The translations under genes and the position numbers were made by a program. From assembly GCA_038116745.1 (NCBI GenBank), contig JAYODW010000056.1:1-26941 (forward strand): a DNA stretch of 26,941 nt, in the 5' to 3' direction. Positions within the stretch are counted from its first letter, which is position 1. Each line of letters starts with the position of its first letter. The stretch is from JAYODW01 sp038116745. GTDB taxonomy: Bacteria > Pseudomonadota > Gammaproteobacteria > Ga0077536. Positions 16,588 to 24,412 of the stretch are shown here, piece by piece. Below the pieces are notes generated by a model that ran no database searches, had not been told where the DNA came from, and saw only the letters and a program-made list of their open reading frames with translations.

Positions 16588-17243
16588 TTTCCGTCGAAAG
16601 CATCTCCAAGCGCTACATGACGCTGCATGGGCCCGGCGACTGGGTGCTTCGCGACGTGAGCTTTCAGATCCCGTCGGGAGTCAGCGTGGGGGTTGTCGGG
16701 CCGAACGGCGCCGGGAAATCCACTCTGCTGCGGGTGGTAGGTGGTGTCGACCGCCCCAATCGCGGAAGGGTGGTGCGGGACTGCTCGGTTTCCTGGCCGA
16801 TGGGGCTCGGCGCGGGGCTGCAGGGTTCGCTGACGGGGCGCCAGAATGCGAAGTTTGTTTGCAGAGTCCACGGGCGAGAGGAGGACATTCCCGCGCTGAT
16901 TGAGAACGTCCAGGAATTTGCGGAGCTGGGTAACGCGTTCGACCGGCCCGTTAAGACTTATTCATCGGGTATGAAGTCCCGATTGCAGTTCGGACTGTCG
17001 CTGGTGTTCAACTTCGATGTTTACATCAGCGACGAGATTACGGCAGTCGGCGACAAGCGTTTTAAACGAAAAGCCCGCGAGGCGTTTAAGGATCTCCTCA
17101 GGAGTTCGAGCATCATCATGGTGTCGCATGATGAAGGCACGCTGAAAGAGTTCTGTTCGGCTGGTGTCTATATTAAGAACCAATCAGCGCACTGGTTCGA
17201 CGACATCGATGACGCTTTGTCTGCGTACAACAGCGAACGATAG
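16584..17243 (+). CDS. kpsT: Capsule polysaccharide ABC transporter ATPase KpsT
   Basis: A 219-residue ABC ATPase starting with GTG inside the kpsM stop region. It shows Walker A GPNGAGKST (39-47), the family-specific signature YSSGMKSR (126-133) in place of LSGGQ, Walker B ending in Asp150-Glu151 followed by ITAVGDKRF, and the switch histidine His182 in MVSHD. The short length and the SDEITAVGD stretch are characteristic of KpsT-type subunits rather than of long Wzt proteins, which carry a C-terminal sugar-binding domain. It should therefore power export of a lipid-capped capsule rather than recognise a terminal O-antigen modification. It ends 9 bases before kpsE. Confidence 0.93.
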   Translation: MISVESISKRYMTLHGPGDWVLRDVSFQIPSGVSVGVVGPNGAGKSTLLRVVGGVDRPNRGRVVRDCSVSWPMGLGAGLQGSLTGRQNAKFVCRVHGREEDIPALIENVQEFAELGNAFDRPVKTYSSGMKSRLQFGLSLVFNFDVYISDEITAVGDKRFKRKAREAFKDLLRSSSIIMVSHDEGTLKEFCSAGVYIKNQSAHWFDDIDDALSAYNSER

Positions 17244-17252
17244 GCATCCGGC

Positions 17253-18419
17253 GTGATCGACGAAATTAAGCACAGTCAGTTTGGGCGGCTTTCCTCCCGT
17301 TTTTATGACTGGCTACATCGTGAAATGGCCCCGACCCTGGTGCGAGAGCGCGTGCTGGGCGCCTCTCTGCTCGCGTGCCTGTTGGCAACGGTCTACTGGC
17401 TGGGGATCGCTTCCGATCGCTTCGTCTCCGAGGCGCGCGTGATTATTCAGCGGACCGACCTCTCGAGCGGGCAATCAATGGATTTCTCCAGCCTGCTGGC
17501 CGGAATGGGGGACGGCAATCGCGCCGACCAGGTTTTGCTCCGCGATTATTTACTGTCTGTCGACGTCCTCGAAGCGCTCGATCGGGTGCTCAACCTGCGC
17601 GCGCACTACAGCAATGATGACGCCGACCTGCTGTCGCGCATGTGGTTTGAAGATGCCGAAATTGAATGGTTCCATCGACACTATCTCAAGCGGACGAGCG
17701 TCGAATTTGATGAGTTCTCCGGCGTGCTAGTGATCCACGCACAGGCCTACGATGCCGAGACTGCCAACGCAGTGGCCAAGCTACTGGTGGCTGAGGGTGA
17801 GGCGTTCATGAATCGCATGGTTCATCACCTGGCCCGTGAGCAGGTCGAGTTTCTCGAGCGCCAGGTAGATGAGCGCAACGAGCGAATGCTGGACGCGAGG
17901 GACGCCGTGCTGACCTATCAGAACGAAGAGGGCCTGGTGGCACCGCAGGCAACCTCCGAGAGCGTGGTGAAGACGATTGCTCAGTTCGAAGCCGAACGGG
18001 CTCGACTGGAGGCAGAGCGCAGCGCACTTGAGGCCTACCTGGTGGAAGACCACCCGAACATCATCCAGCTCACTCAGCAGATCCAAGCAATCGAGAAGCA
18101 GATCAAGCAGGAGAATATAAAGCTTACGGCTATGGAAGGTGAGACACTGAATCGGGTGGTTGAGCGCTACGAGAGACTCGAGCGTGACGCCGAGTTTGCG
18201 GAGGAAGTTTATCGAACCGCGCTCATAGCACTCGAAAAAGGGCGGGTTGAGGCAACGCGGATGATTAAAAAGGTTTCCGTGATCCAGACGCCGACGATGC
18301 CGGAGTATCCGCTCGAGCCCAGACGCTTCTACAACACAGTCGTATTTATACTGGTCACCATGCTGCTTGCAGGAGTCATTCATATGCTCGCCGCAATCGT
18401 GCGTGACCATAAGGATTGA
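17253..18419 (+). CDS. kpsE: Capsule export inner-membrane/periplasmic adaptor KpsE (PCP-3 type)
   Basis: A 388-residue polysaccharide co-polymerase-like protein with GTG start. One membrane helix lies at about residues 34-54 and another near the C-terminus (about 361-382), preceded by the proline-rich PTMPEYPLEPRRFYN motif typical of this class. Between them lies a large periplasmic domain. Residues about 200-320 form long coiled-coil-forming helices rich in Glu, Arg and Gln (for example FEAERARLEAERSALEAY). It links the inner-membrane transporter to the outer-membrane channel. The spacing to kpsT (9 bases) and to kpsD (4 bases) shows a single operon. Confidence 0.9.
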   Translation: MIDEIKHSQFGRLSSRFYDWLHREMAPTLVRERVLGASLLACLLATVYWLGIASDRFVSEARVIIQRTDLSSGQSMDFSSLLAGMGDGNRADQVLLRDYLLSVDVLEALDRVLNLRAHYSNDDADLLSRMWFEDAEIEWFHRHYLKRTSVEFDEFSGVLVIHAQAYDAETANAVAKLLVAEGEAFMNRMVHHLAREQVEFLERQVDERNERMLDARDAVLTYQNEEGLVAPQATSESVVKTIAQFEAERARLEAERSALEAYLVEDHPNIIQLTQQIQAIEKQIKQENIKLTAMEGETLNRVVERYERLERDAEFAEEVYRTALIALEKGRVEATRMIKKVSVIQTPTMPEYPLEPRRFYNTVVFILVTMLLAGVIHMLAAIVRDHKD

Positions 18420-18423
18420 TGTG

Positions 18424-20175
18424 ATGCACGGATCGAAAATTTCAGGATTTCGATTAATGCTTTTCGTGAGCGCGCTGCTGTGGACCGTCGGCGCCGCCGC
18501 GCAGGCTGTGGGTATTTTCAAGGCGTTCGATCGCCAGGCACCTGCTAGAAACGCGTCGCCGTTACCGGCGCCCGCGGTCAGAGCAGCCAAACCAGATCAG
18601 GCGCCCGCGATTGAAGTCGCGTCCCCGCAGCTTTTCGATTACCACACCAACGTCAACAGTGATGTCTTCGGCGCGAATCTGTTCACCGGTGCGTTCGCCC
18701 GGCAGGGCGCGACACAGTTCAACGCCGACTACCTGATTACGGTCGGCGACCAGGTGCACGTGCGTTTGTGGGGTGCGTTCGAGTATGAGGAGGTCCTGAC
18801 GGTCGATCCCAAAGGCAATATCTTCATCCCGCACGCGGGACCTGTGCGAGTGATGGGCGTGCGTAACGAGGCTCTTGAGCGCCTGGTTTCCTCAGCGATC
18901 ACCGGCGTTTTTAAATCCAATGTTTTCAGTTACGCAGCTTTGGCCGCGGCACAGCCAGTTCGGGTGTTCGTCGGTGGCTTCGTTAACCGTCCGGGTCTCT
19001 ACAGCGGCACCAGCATGGACAGTCTGCTGCACTATATGGACCAGGCTGGCGGCATCGATACGGAGAGAGGTTCTTTCCTGGACGTGCAGGTCAAACGCGG
19101 TAGTGAGATCCGCGCGACGGTTAACCTCTACGATTTTCTTCTGAAGGGGACTATGCCCCTGATCCAGCTCGCGGATGGTGATGTGATTTTCGTTGGCCCT
19201 CGCGGGAACACGATTAAGGTTGGCGGGCTGGCCGAAAACACTAACCGTTTTGAATATAAAGGCGTGCCTTTGACGGTGACTGAAGTCGCGGATCTTGCAA
19301 AGCCGCAGGCTGCTGCAACCCATGTGCGCGTGGTGCGGAACACCGGCATCGTCAAAAACATTGAGTACTACGCCCTTAGCGAGGGCGCAGACGTGATCCT
19401 AAGCAACGGGGATGAGCTGGAGTTCACGGCCGACAAAAAACCCGGAACGATCACCGTCCGAGTTGAAGGAGAGCACGAAAGCGCAAAAGAGTACGTTCTG
19501 CCCTACGGATCGCGTTTAGGCGCGGTCCTGCAAAAAATCGAATACTCAGAGCGGTCTGATACCGACAGTATTCAGCTTTTCAGAGCAAGCGTGCGCGACC
19601 GGCAAAAAGAAAGTCTGGACGTTTCTCTGCGAAGCCTCGAGGCTGCGGCCCTGACGGCTCGTTCGTCGACGAATGACGAAGCGGATCTTCGAAGAGAGGA
19701 AGCAGCCTTGCTGCTACAGTGGGTTGAACGTGCCAAAGCCATCGAACCCAGCGGACAGGTAGTCATCGCCCGGACCGAAGCACGAGACGATCTGCTGCTG
19801 GAAAACGGCGACATCATTCGCGTGCCCGCGAAAGATGGGCTCGTGCTCATCAACGGGGAAGTTCTTTTCCCTAATGCGGTTGGCTATGAGGATGACCTTT
19901 CGCTGAATGACTACATCGAGCGCGCAGGGGGATATACGCAGAATGCCCAGACTGCGAGGGTCGTCTTGGCGCACCGTGATGGTAGCTTCGAAGAGGTGAA
20001 CGGTGCGCAAAGTCGCAACATCTTTAAGCGTGCCGTGATGCCGGTCGATGTTCGAATGGGCGACCAGATCCTGGTACTGCCGAAGATCGATGTGAAGTCT
20101 CGGCAAATCATCAAGGATTGGTCGCAGATTATTTTTCAGCTGGCGGTGACGGCTGGCGTGGTGCTTGGGATCTGA
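18424..20175 (+). CDS. kpsD: Outer-membrane capsule export protein KpsD/Wza-type
   Basis: The ATG at 18424 has AAGGA 8 bases upstream and lies 4 bases after the kpsE stop; an upstream in-frame start at 18367 would bury the signal peptide. The 583-residue product has a signal peptide (cleavage likely after AAAQA, residue 27) with no lipobox cysteine, so it is probably not a lipoprotein, unlike Wza. A polysaccharide export domain spans about 100-175 (YLITVGDQVHVRLWGAF). Repeated SLBB-like beta-grasp domains follow: about 178-265, 268-350 and a later one about 475-560 beginning GLVLINGEVLFPNAV. A hydrophobic C-terminal helix (FQLAVTAGVVLGI) may cross the outer membrane as in Wza. It forms the exit channel for the capsule. 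Confidence 0.9.
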   Translation: MHGSKISGFRLMLFVSALLWTVGAAAQAVGIFKAFDRQAPARNASPLPAPAVRAAKPDQAPAIEVASPQLFDYHTNVNSDVFGANLFTGAFARQGATQFNADYLITVGDQVHVRLWGAFEYEEVLTVDPKGNIFIPHAGPVRVMGVRNEALERLVSSAITGVFKSNVFSYAALAAAQPVRVFVGGFVNRPGLYSGTSMDSLLHYMDQAGGIDTERGSFLDVQVKRGSEIRATVNLYDFLLKGTMPLIQLADGDVIFVGPRGNTIKVGGLAENTNRFEYKGVPLTVTEVADLAKPQAAATHVRVVRNTGIVKNIEYYALSEGADVILSNGDELEFTADKKPGTITVRVEGEHESAKEYVLPYGSRLGAVLQKIEYSERSDTDSIQLFRASVRDRQKESLDVSLRSLEAAALTARSSTNDEADLRREEAALLLQWVERAKAIEPSGQVVIARTEARDDLLLENGDIIRVPAKDGLVLINGEVLFPNAVGYEDDLSLNDYIERAGGYTQNAQTARVVLAHRDGSFEEVNGAQSRNIFKRAVMPVDVRMGDQILVLPKIDVKSRQIIKDWSQIIFQLAVTAGVVLGI

Positions 20176-20213
20176 TTAGGGCTCGGGCGATTTCAGCTGT
20201 GAATAGTTGCGCA

Positions 20214-21176
20214 ATGAAAGGACGTCAGTTCCGCCAGATAAGTGCGCACATGCAAAACGCCTTTATGGACAATACCCGCACTACAATGCGCGGTCCTGCT
20301 CCCGAAAAAAAAACCGCGCGGTTCAATCAGGCTGACGAGTCAAAAAGACGGAGCACACAAGCTAATAGATTTTTCCCGATTGACTGGATCTTCGCCGTAA
20401 TACTGCTTTCCGGCTCGACGGTTTCGGTCGCCGACGACGGAGAACAGGCTCCCCAACATAGTCAGATGTTTCGAACGACCGCCGGTCAGACGGTTATTTT
20501 GAAAGGTGCCCCCGAGGTAATCAGCACGCTAGATGCGTGGTCGTCCGAATTACCCGTCGAAAGCGCAGAGTCCCTTATCGCCGATCTCGGGTTAACTAAC
20601 TATGTCATCAGTTCTAAGACGGGGACTGGGAATGTGGAAGTGCTGGTGTTGAGCGCCCCAACAACCGCTCGCGCTGGCAGAGGGAGTGACGACGAAGAAC
20701 GCCGGTTAGTGCTCCGCGCACTGGCGGACTATGAAGAGCGGAAGAAACACACCAAGCCGGATGATGAAATGACGCCCCCGTCCGCGGACGGGCCCGGGAT
20801 CAGCCGAGCAGAGGTTGACCTCGCGCTGCAGAGGTACGAAGCGCTGAAAGCCGCGCGGTCAGAGAGTGATGAGCTGACCGCACCCAGTGAGGCTGGGCCG
20901 GGTGTTCGCCGAGCAGAATTGCAGAAAGCGCTGGCGGTTTATCGGGAACACCGGTTCGACGAGTCAGTGGAATTGACGCTACCTATTGGTTCCGAGAGAG
21001 GTCTGCGCCGGGAAGAGGTCGACAGCGCCTTGCTCGACTATCTCGACCGCACGGACAGTCCCGCGCCCGAGACAGAATTGACGCCACCAAGCGCTGAAGG
21101 TCCAGGGGTCCGGCAAGAACAGCGGGAGCGCGCCATCGAGCGCTACGAAGCGTCGAAAGAGGCGCTGTTGGATTGA
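20214..21176 (+). CDS. Envelope protein with four ~34-residue C-terminal repeats, unknown family
   Basis: The frame is open from 20118 and overlaps kpsD; the ATG at 20214 is chosen because it starts after the kpsD stop, but no start has a good ribosome site (20250, 20265 and 20286 are alternatives). A hydrophobic segment (WIFAVILLSGSTVSVA, 20385-20432) follows a basic N-terminus and may be a signal anchor or a late signal peptide. A compact domain of about 75 residues follows. Four diverged repeats end the protein (20763-21173), each of the form E-[LM]-T-x-P-S-x-x-G-P-G-[VI]-R-x-E-(x)n-A-[LI]-x-x-Y. A half unit precedes them. The family is not recognised. Being directly behind kpsD, it may be a periplasmic accessory of capsule export; this is inferred from position. 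Confidence 0.6.
   Translation: MKGRQFRQISAHMQNAFMDNTRTTMRGPAPEKKTARFNQADESKRRSTQANRFFPIDWIFAVILLSGSTVSVADDGEQAPQHSQMFRTTAGQTVILKGAPEVISTLDAWSSELPVESAESLIADLGLTNYVISSKTGTGNVEVLVLSAPTTARAGRGSDDEERRLVLRALADYEERKKHTKPDDEMTPPSADGPGISRAEVDLALQRYEALKAARSESDELTAPSEAGPGVRRAELQKALAVYREHRFDESVELTLPIGSERGLRREEVDSALLDYLDRTDSPAPETELTPPSAEGPGVRQEQRERAIERYEASKEALLD
20763..21173 (+). repeat. Four tandem ~34-codon repeats in the unknown envelope protein
   Basis: The units start at DEMTPPSADGPG, DELTAPSEAGPG, VELTLPIGSERG and TELTPPSAEGPG. They are conserved in protein but diverged in DNA, so the duplication is old and the spacing has been kept by selection. Each unit reads as a Pro/Gly turn followed by one amphipathic helix. 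Confidence 0.75.
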
Positions 21177-21368
21177 CGCGTATGACAAACACCGGGGGGG
21201 TAATGCGGCTGAATTGCCTTTAGCCTGGGCCGGTCCGAGCAGGTTTAATGTTTAACGTCAAAGAATTGTTCGAGACATGCTGCGACGACCGAGAATGGGT
21301 CTTGCCCTCGACCTGCAGGTGCTCCATACTTTTTCGCAACAATTTGCAGGTCAAGCAGGACCCCACCC

Positions 21369-21728
21369 ATGACACTAAAGCAACATAAATATTCAATCAA
21401 AACGCTTCTATCGACAGCGCTCCTCTCGACGTTGATGTTCAGTGCCAACGTCCAAGCAGCGTGGTACACCGTGAAGATTACAACTCTCACGCCGCGGTCC
21501 GCGACTGGAGAGGTTTTCGTCAAGTTCGTCCCAGGCACCGGCGAGGATCGCTTTTCTGGTACGGCCCGATGTCTGATAGCGGATGATGTCGGTGCAAACC
21601 GCGTTCTCTCCGTCATTCTCACAGCGGTCTCACTGGACACAGACGTGGTTCTGGACTTACCAGAAGTCCCCACTAATACGCCGCAGGTTGTGAACGGTAT
21701 TGGCATGACGGCACCCAGCGCGCAGTAG
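21369..21728 (+). CDS. Small secreted hypothetical protein
   Basis: A 119-residue product with a convincing Sec signal peptide: a basic start (MTLKQHKYSIK), a hydrophobic core and a cleavage site at about NVQA-AWY (residue 30). The mature 89 residues are short beta-like segments (AWYTVKITTL, GEVFVKFVPG) with one cysteine, and end without membrane features. CAGGA precedes the ATG at 9 bases. The family is not recognised. It lies about 190 bases after the repeat protein, on the same strand, so it may or may not share the capsule transcript. Confidence 0.6.
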   Translation: MTLKQHKYSIKTLLSTALLSTLMFSANVQAAWYTVKITTLTPRSATGEVFVKFVPGTGEDRFSGTARCLIADDVGANRVLSVILTAVSLDTDVVLDLPEVPTNTPQVVNGIGMTAPSAQ

Positions 21729-22020
21729 GGAGAGCGATAGGAGAACTCTGGCACTTCAGGGTGCCCGATTGTCCCGCTCAGCGGGGCAACTGGAACGATT
21801 AAAAACCATGACGCGCTAGCGATTCCGCAGTGCGCGTCGCGGGCCGAGGCGGCGTGTGCAGCCCGCTTCACGTGCTTAGGGCGGCAAGAGACAAGCCAAT
21901 GTTCTGGGGTCTTTAGTTCCTTACCCAGCTAGAAACCGCGCCCGCCGCTAGGTGTCAGGCTTTGAATCCTGCCTCGAATGAGACTTCTCTAAGTTAGAGC
22001 CTACGTCTTAGTCCGACGGA
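21729..22020. other. Intergenic region with a small stem-loop
   Basis: No gene is seen. An imperfect inverted repeat, TTGTCCCGC-TCA-GCGGGGCAA (near 21767-21787), could end the preceding transcript, although only A-rich sequence and no T tract follows. Confidence 0.3.
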
Positions 22021-23112
22021 GTGGGAAAAGCCTTGATCGTCATCCATCCCCTGAAGGTTTGCTACCAGGACACCCCAAAGCTCGCATCTACAGCGCTTTT
22101 TGCCTGGTTTTACGAGCTACTCCTGGACGCGCCTTTTGAGTGGCAAGGCAACGCTATCCAGGCGATTTTCAAAGGCCCGCAATTGGCGCCTGCAGTCGAA
22201 AACGTAAGCCTGGCCGGGTTCCATAAACCAGATGGCTACTTCTCGTTTGCGATCACGCGCGACCCTGTGGTGCGCCTCATCAGCGCGTATCGCAACCGCG
22301 TTGTCCATCACGATGAGCTTTCCTCAATCCGGCACCCCAAGCTATGGCGCTCACGGGCCTTGCGCACGCGTCCCCGCATCGATTACTTCGTCGAGCACCT
22401 TGAAACGTATCGAAGCGTGGACCAGTCAATTGCGCACCACACCGAACCTATGTCGAGTCACATAGGCGCGGCGTTAGGAATCTATGATCATATCTACGAT
22501 ATCACTGAGACAACGCAGCTGACTGACGACCTTCGGCAGCATTGGCAGGCCCAAGGGATCCATCGGAAAGAGCTCCTGCCAGGCCGAAGGCAGGATGGAG
22601 GCCCGAAGATGTCGCTCGGGGCGCTGAGTCGCCGTTCGCTGGACAAGCTGCACGGGTTTTATAAGCGGGACTACGATCTCTTCACTCGATATTCATTTGA
22701 CGCAGTCTTGTCTGCATGGCAGGCGGAGACTGCAGCAATAGACCCGCAGATTCGGATCACGGACCTGAAGGTCACAGCCCTCGCGAAAGACCATCCGGCT
22801 TTCGACCGAGTAAAGCTCATTGAACAGCCTTCGTTGCTGGACGAAACTGGCGCTGTCTCGCGGGTTGCGGGGATCGTCATCCCGAAGTCAGGCCCGCCCA
22901 AAGGGACTATTCAAATAGAAGATGCTGATGGCGAGGTTATGCCGGGCTGGCTGCCTTCACCCAACGTGCACCGCGAGCTGCCCGACCATCCGCACTCTTC
23001 GCATGCGAAGTTTGTTATCGAGGGGCTACGGGTATCGAAGTTGTGTCCTGCAGTGATTACCTGGACTGATGGTTCGAGTCGGTTAGAGTTATTCAGGCTT
23101 GGCGGCAAATGA
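22021..23112 (+). CDS. Sulfotransferase-family protein (carbohydrate type)
   Basis: A 363-residue protein with GTG start. The N-terminal region has a PAPS 5'-phosphosulfate loop-like segment, TPKLASTALFAW (Lys20, Ser23, Thr24). The 3'-phosphate-binding motif FAITRDPVVRLISAYRNRV follows (Arg80, Ser88). These are hallmarks of the Sulfotransfer_2 group, which adds sulfate to sugars or lipids in the cytosol. The catalytic fold ends near residue 230. The last 120 residues, from about DLKVTALAKDHP, form a separate beta-rich domain of unknown role. The gene starts almost 300 bases after its neighbour and may be transcribed alone. Its position beside a capsule exporter suggests sulfation of the capsule, which is inferred. 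Confidence 0.78.
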   Translation: MGKALIVIHPLKVCYQDTPKLASTALFAWFYELLLDAPFEWQGNAIQAIFKGPQLAPAVENVSLAGFHKPDGYFSFAITRDPVVRLISAYRNRVVHHDELSSIRHPKLWRSRALRTRPRIDYFVEHLETYRSVDQSIAHHTEPMSSHIGAALGIYDHIYDITETTQLTDDLRQHWQAQGIHRKELLPGRRQDGGPKMSLGALSRRSLDKLHGFYKRDYDLFTRYSFDAVLSAWQAETAAIDPQIRITDLKVTALAKDHPAFDRVKLIEQPSLLDETGAVSRVAGIVIPKSGPPKGTIQIEDADGEVMPGWLPSPNVHRELPDHPHSSHAKFVIEGLRVSKLCPAVITWTDGSSRLELFRLGGK

Positions 23113-23124
23113 CCATTTGCTGCT

Positions 23125-23141
23125 CGCCCGCGTACCGGGCG
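23125..23141 (+). terminator. Weak stem-loop after the sulfotransferase gene
   Basis: CGCCCG and CGGGCG pair around a 5-base loop 12 bases beyond the stop codon. No T run follows, so terminator function is uncertain. Confidence 0.3.
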
Positions 23142-23313
23142 GAAATTGACTGGCTGACGTCGGAGTTGGGTGGAGGCTTATTGGCACAGGCAAGGCGGTA
23201 GTGCCGGCCGGTTAGCTGATCCGGTTCGTGGGATGTTTGCTCTCAATTGAGAGGCCTGGGAACCAAACTTCGCAGTCAGCCTTCTCCGACGGCCCAAGCA
23301 GCTAGCTCCCTGC

Positions 23314-23769
23314 CTAACTAAAAAAGTCCGAGTGCTCAAGCTTAAACACCTCTGCGTCCTTTTCCGCCGACTACGGCTCGACCACGAGAGGCCATTGAAT
23401 TCCAACGGCCGGATCGCTCCACAGCAGACTGCGCTCGAACTCAGGAAAGTAATAGTTCGTGGTCTTGTGCTAAAGCTCCGCCGAGCTTGAGGTCACAAGG
23501 AACCTGTGAGCGAAACCCGGCGGGATCCGGGCTAGACGTCGATTATCAGACGAAAGCGTGAAACCGACCCATTGCCCGAAAGCCGGCGACGAGCGCCGCA
23601 AGTCCACAGTGACATCAAATACCTCGCCCGCTACGACTCGCACCAGCTTTCCTTGCGGATGCTGTACCTGATAATGCAGGGCGCGCAGGACCCCGCGAAT
23701 TGGACCGTGGTGTCCGTGACGCGGCAACGGCGTTGTCTGTCCGAGAAGCCGGCGGGCATAGGGGGGCAA
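23314..23769 (-). pseudogene. rmlC: Decayed rmlC (dTDP-4-dehydrorhamnose 3,5-epimerase)
   Basis: From about 23700 downward the minus strand encodes RmlC core sequence: RGVLRALHYQ, HPQGKLVRVVAGEVFDV, VDLRRSSPAFGQWVGF, IPPGFAHRFLV. A TAG at 23472-23470 breaks the frame where the family has a leucine in AEFLYKTT-type sequence. The frame then resumes as HKTTNYYFPEFERSLLW and GIQWPL, with a second TAG at 23373-23371 and a final stop near 23314. The first ~50 family residues are missing; the sequence before RGVLR does not look like RmlC. RmlC isomerises the sugar ring during dTDP-rhamnose synthesis, so rhamnose may once have been made from this locus. No rmlA, rmlB or rmlD is visible nearby. Confidence 0.85.
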
Positions 23770-23916
23770 TGCGGCGGCGAGGTCTTCTCCGGGGAGGATT
23801 CAGGAGCGTAATGCCGATCTTCGGGTTGATGGACGAGCCGGCGCGGCTTTCCGATGGTAGGTGCCGACGCAGGTCAGGTAGGAATGCGCTGTCGAGTCGC
23901 CAAAAAAAGGCGGTTT

Positions 23917-24307
23917 GTGCATCCTATGTGCGAACAACGTGACGACGGATTCCTGTGTCGAGCCGGTCGAAGAAGCCATCGCCCGCAACGGGCGGCCCGA
24001 GATTTTCAACACGGATCAGGGCTGCCAATTCGCCAGCTTCGAGTTCGCCAGCCTGCTCAAGTCGCATGACATCCGCATCAGCATGGACGGCAAGGGCTGC
24101 TGGCGGAACAACGTTTTCGTCGAGCGGCCATGGAAAGCAATCAACTACGAAGAGGTCTAGCTGCACGCCTACGAGTCGGTTTCCGAAGCTCCGCGGGCGC
24201 TGCATCGATACATCCTGCTCTACAACACCCGGCGTCCGCACTCGTCGATTGACGGGCAGACACCCGACACCGAGCACTTCAACGCGCTGCCATCTCAGCT
24301 GGTTTGA
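23917..24307 (+). mobile_element. IS3-family transposase (OrfB) remnant
   Basis: The frame encodes the C-terminal half of an IS3-type DDE integrase: VEEAIARNGRPEIFNTDQG, then SMDGKGCWRNNVFVERPW, KAINYEEV, and after an in-frame TAG at 24158-24160, LHAYESVSEAPRALHRYILL and YNTRRPHSSIDGQTPDTEHF to a TGA at 24305-24307. The second Asp (NTDQG) and the Glu (VERPW) of the DDE triad are present; the first Asp and all of OrfA are missing. The TAG sits where the family usually has tyrosine (EEVYLHAY). The element is dead. It abuts the 5'-truncated rmlC remnant in the opposite orientation. No terminal inverted repeat was recognised with confidence. Confidence 0.88.
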
Positions 24308-24412
24308 CAACCCGGCAGAACATCACGTGTCAAACCGGAAAAGCTGTCCCATAAAGCGATCCACTTCTGCTCACCTTCGACGTCGGGAGAGGGAGAGCGT
24401 CGTCGCTGCCTT

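Noticed and set aside
18367..18423. Upstream in-frame start for kpsD inside kpsE
   Set aside because: It would place 19 residues before the signal peptide, while the ATG at 18424 has a good ribosome site and a normal signal sequence.
23194..23203. GGCGGTAGTG, matching the core of the RfaH ops element
   Set aside because: It lies downstream of the sulfotransferase with no intact plus-strand gene to serve, only pseudogene and IS sequence follow, and no JUMPstart-like surroundings are seen. A chance match is more likely.
756..24160. Possible genome-wide amber recoding, because the SnoaL-like, rmlC and IS3 frames all contain in-frame TAG
   Set aside because: Intact genes here end with TAG (oxoamine synthase, kpsT, the small secreted protein and the SGNH-like gene), and the interrupted genes are otherwise truncated or decayed. 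Ordinary nonsense mutations explain the data.
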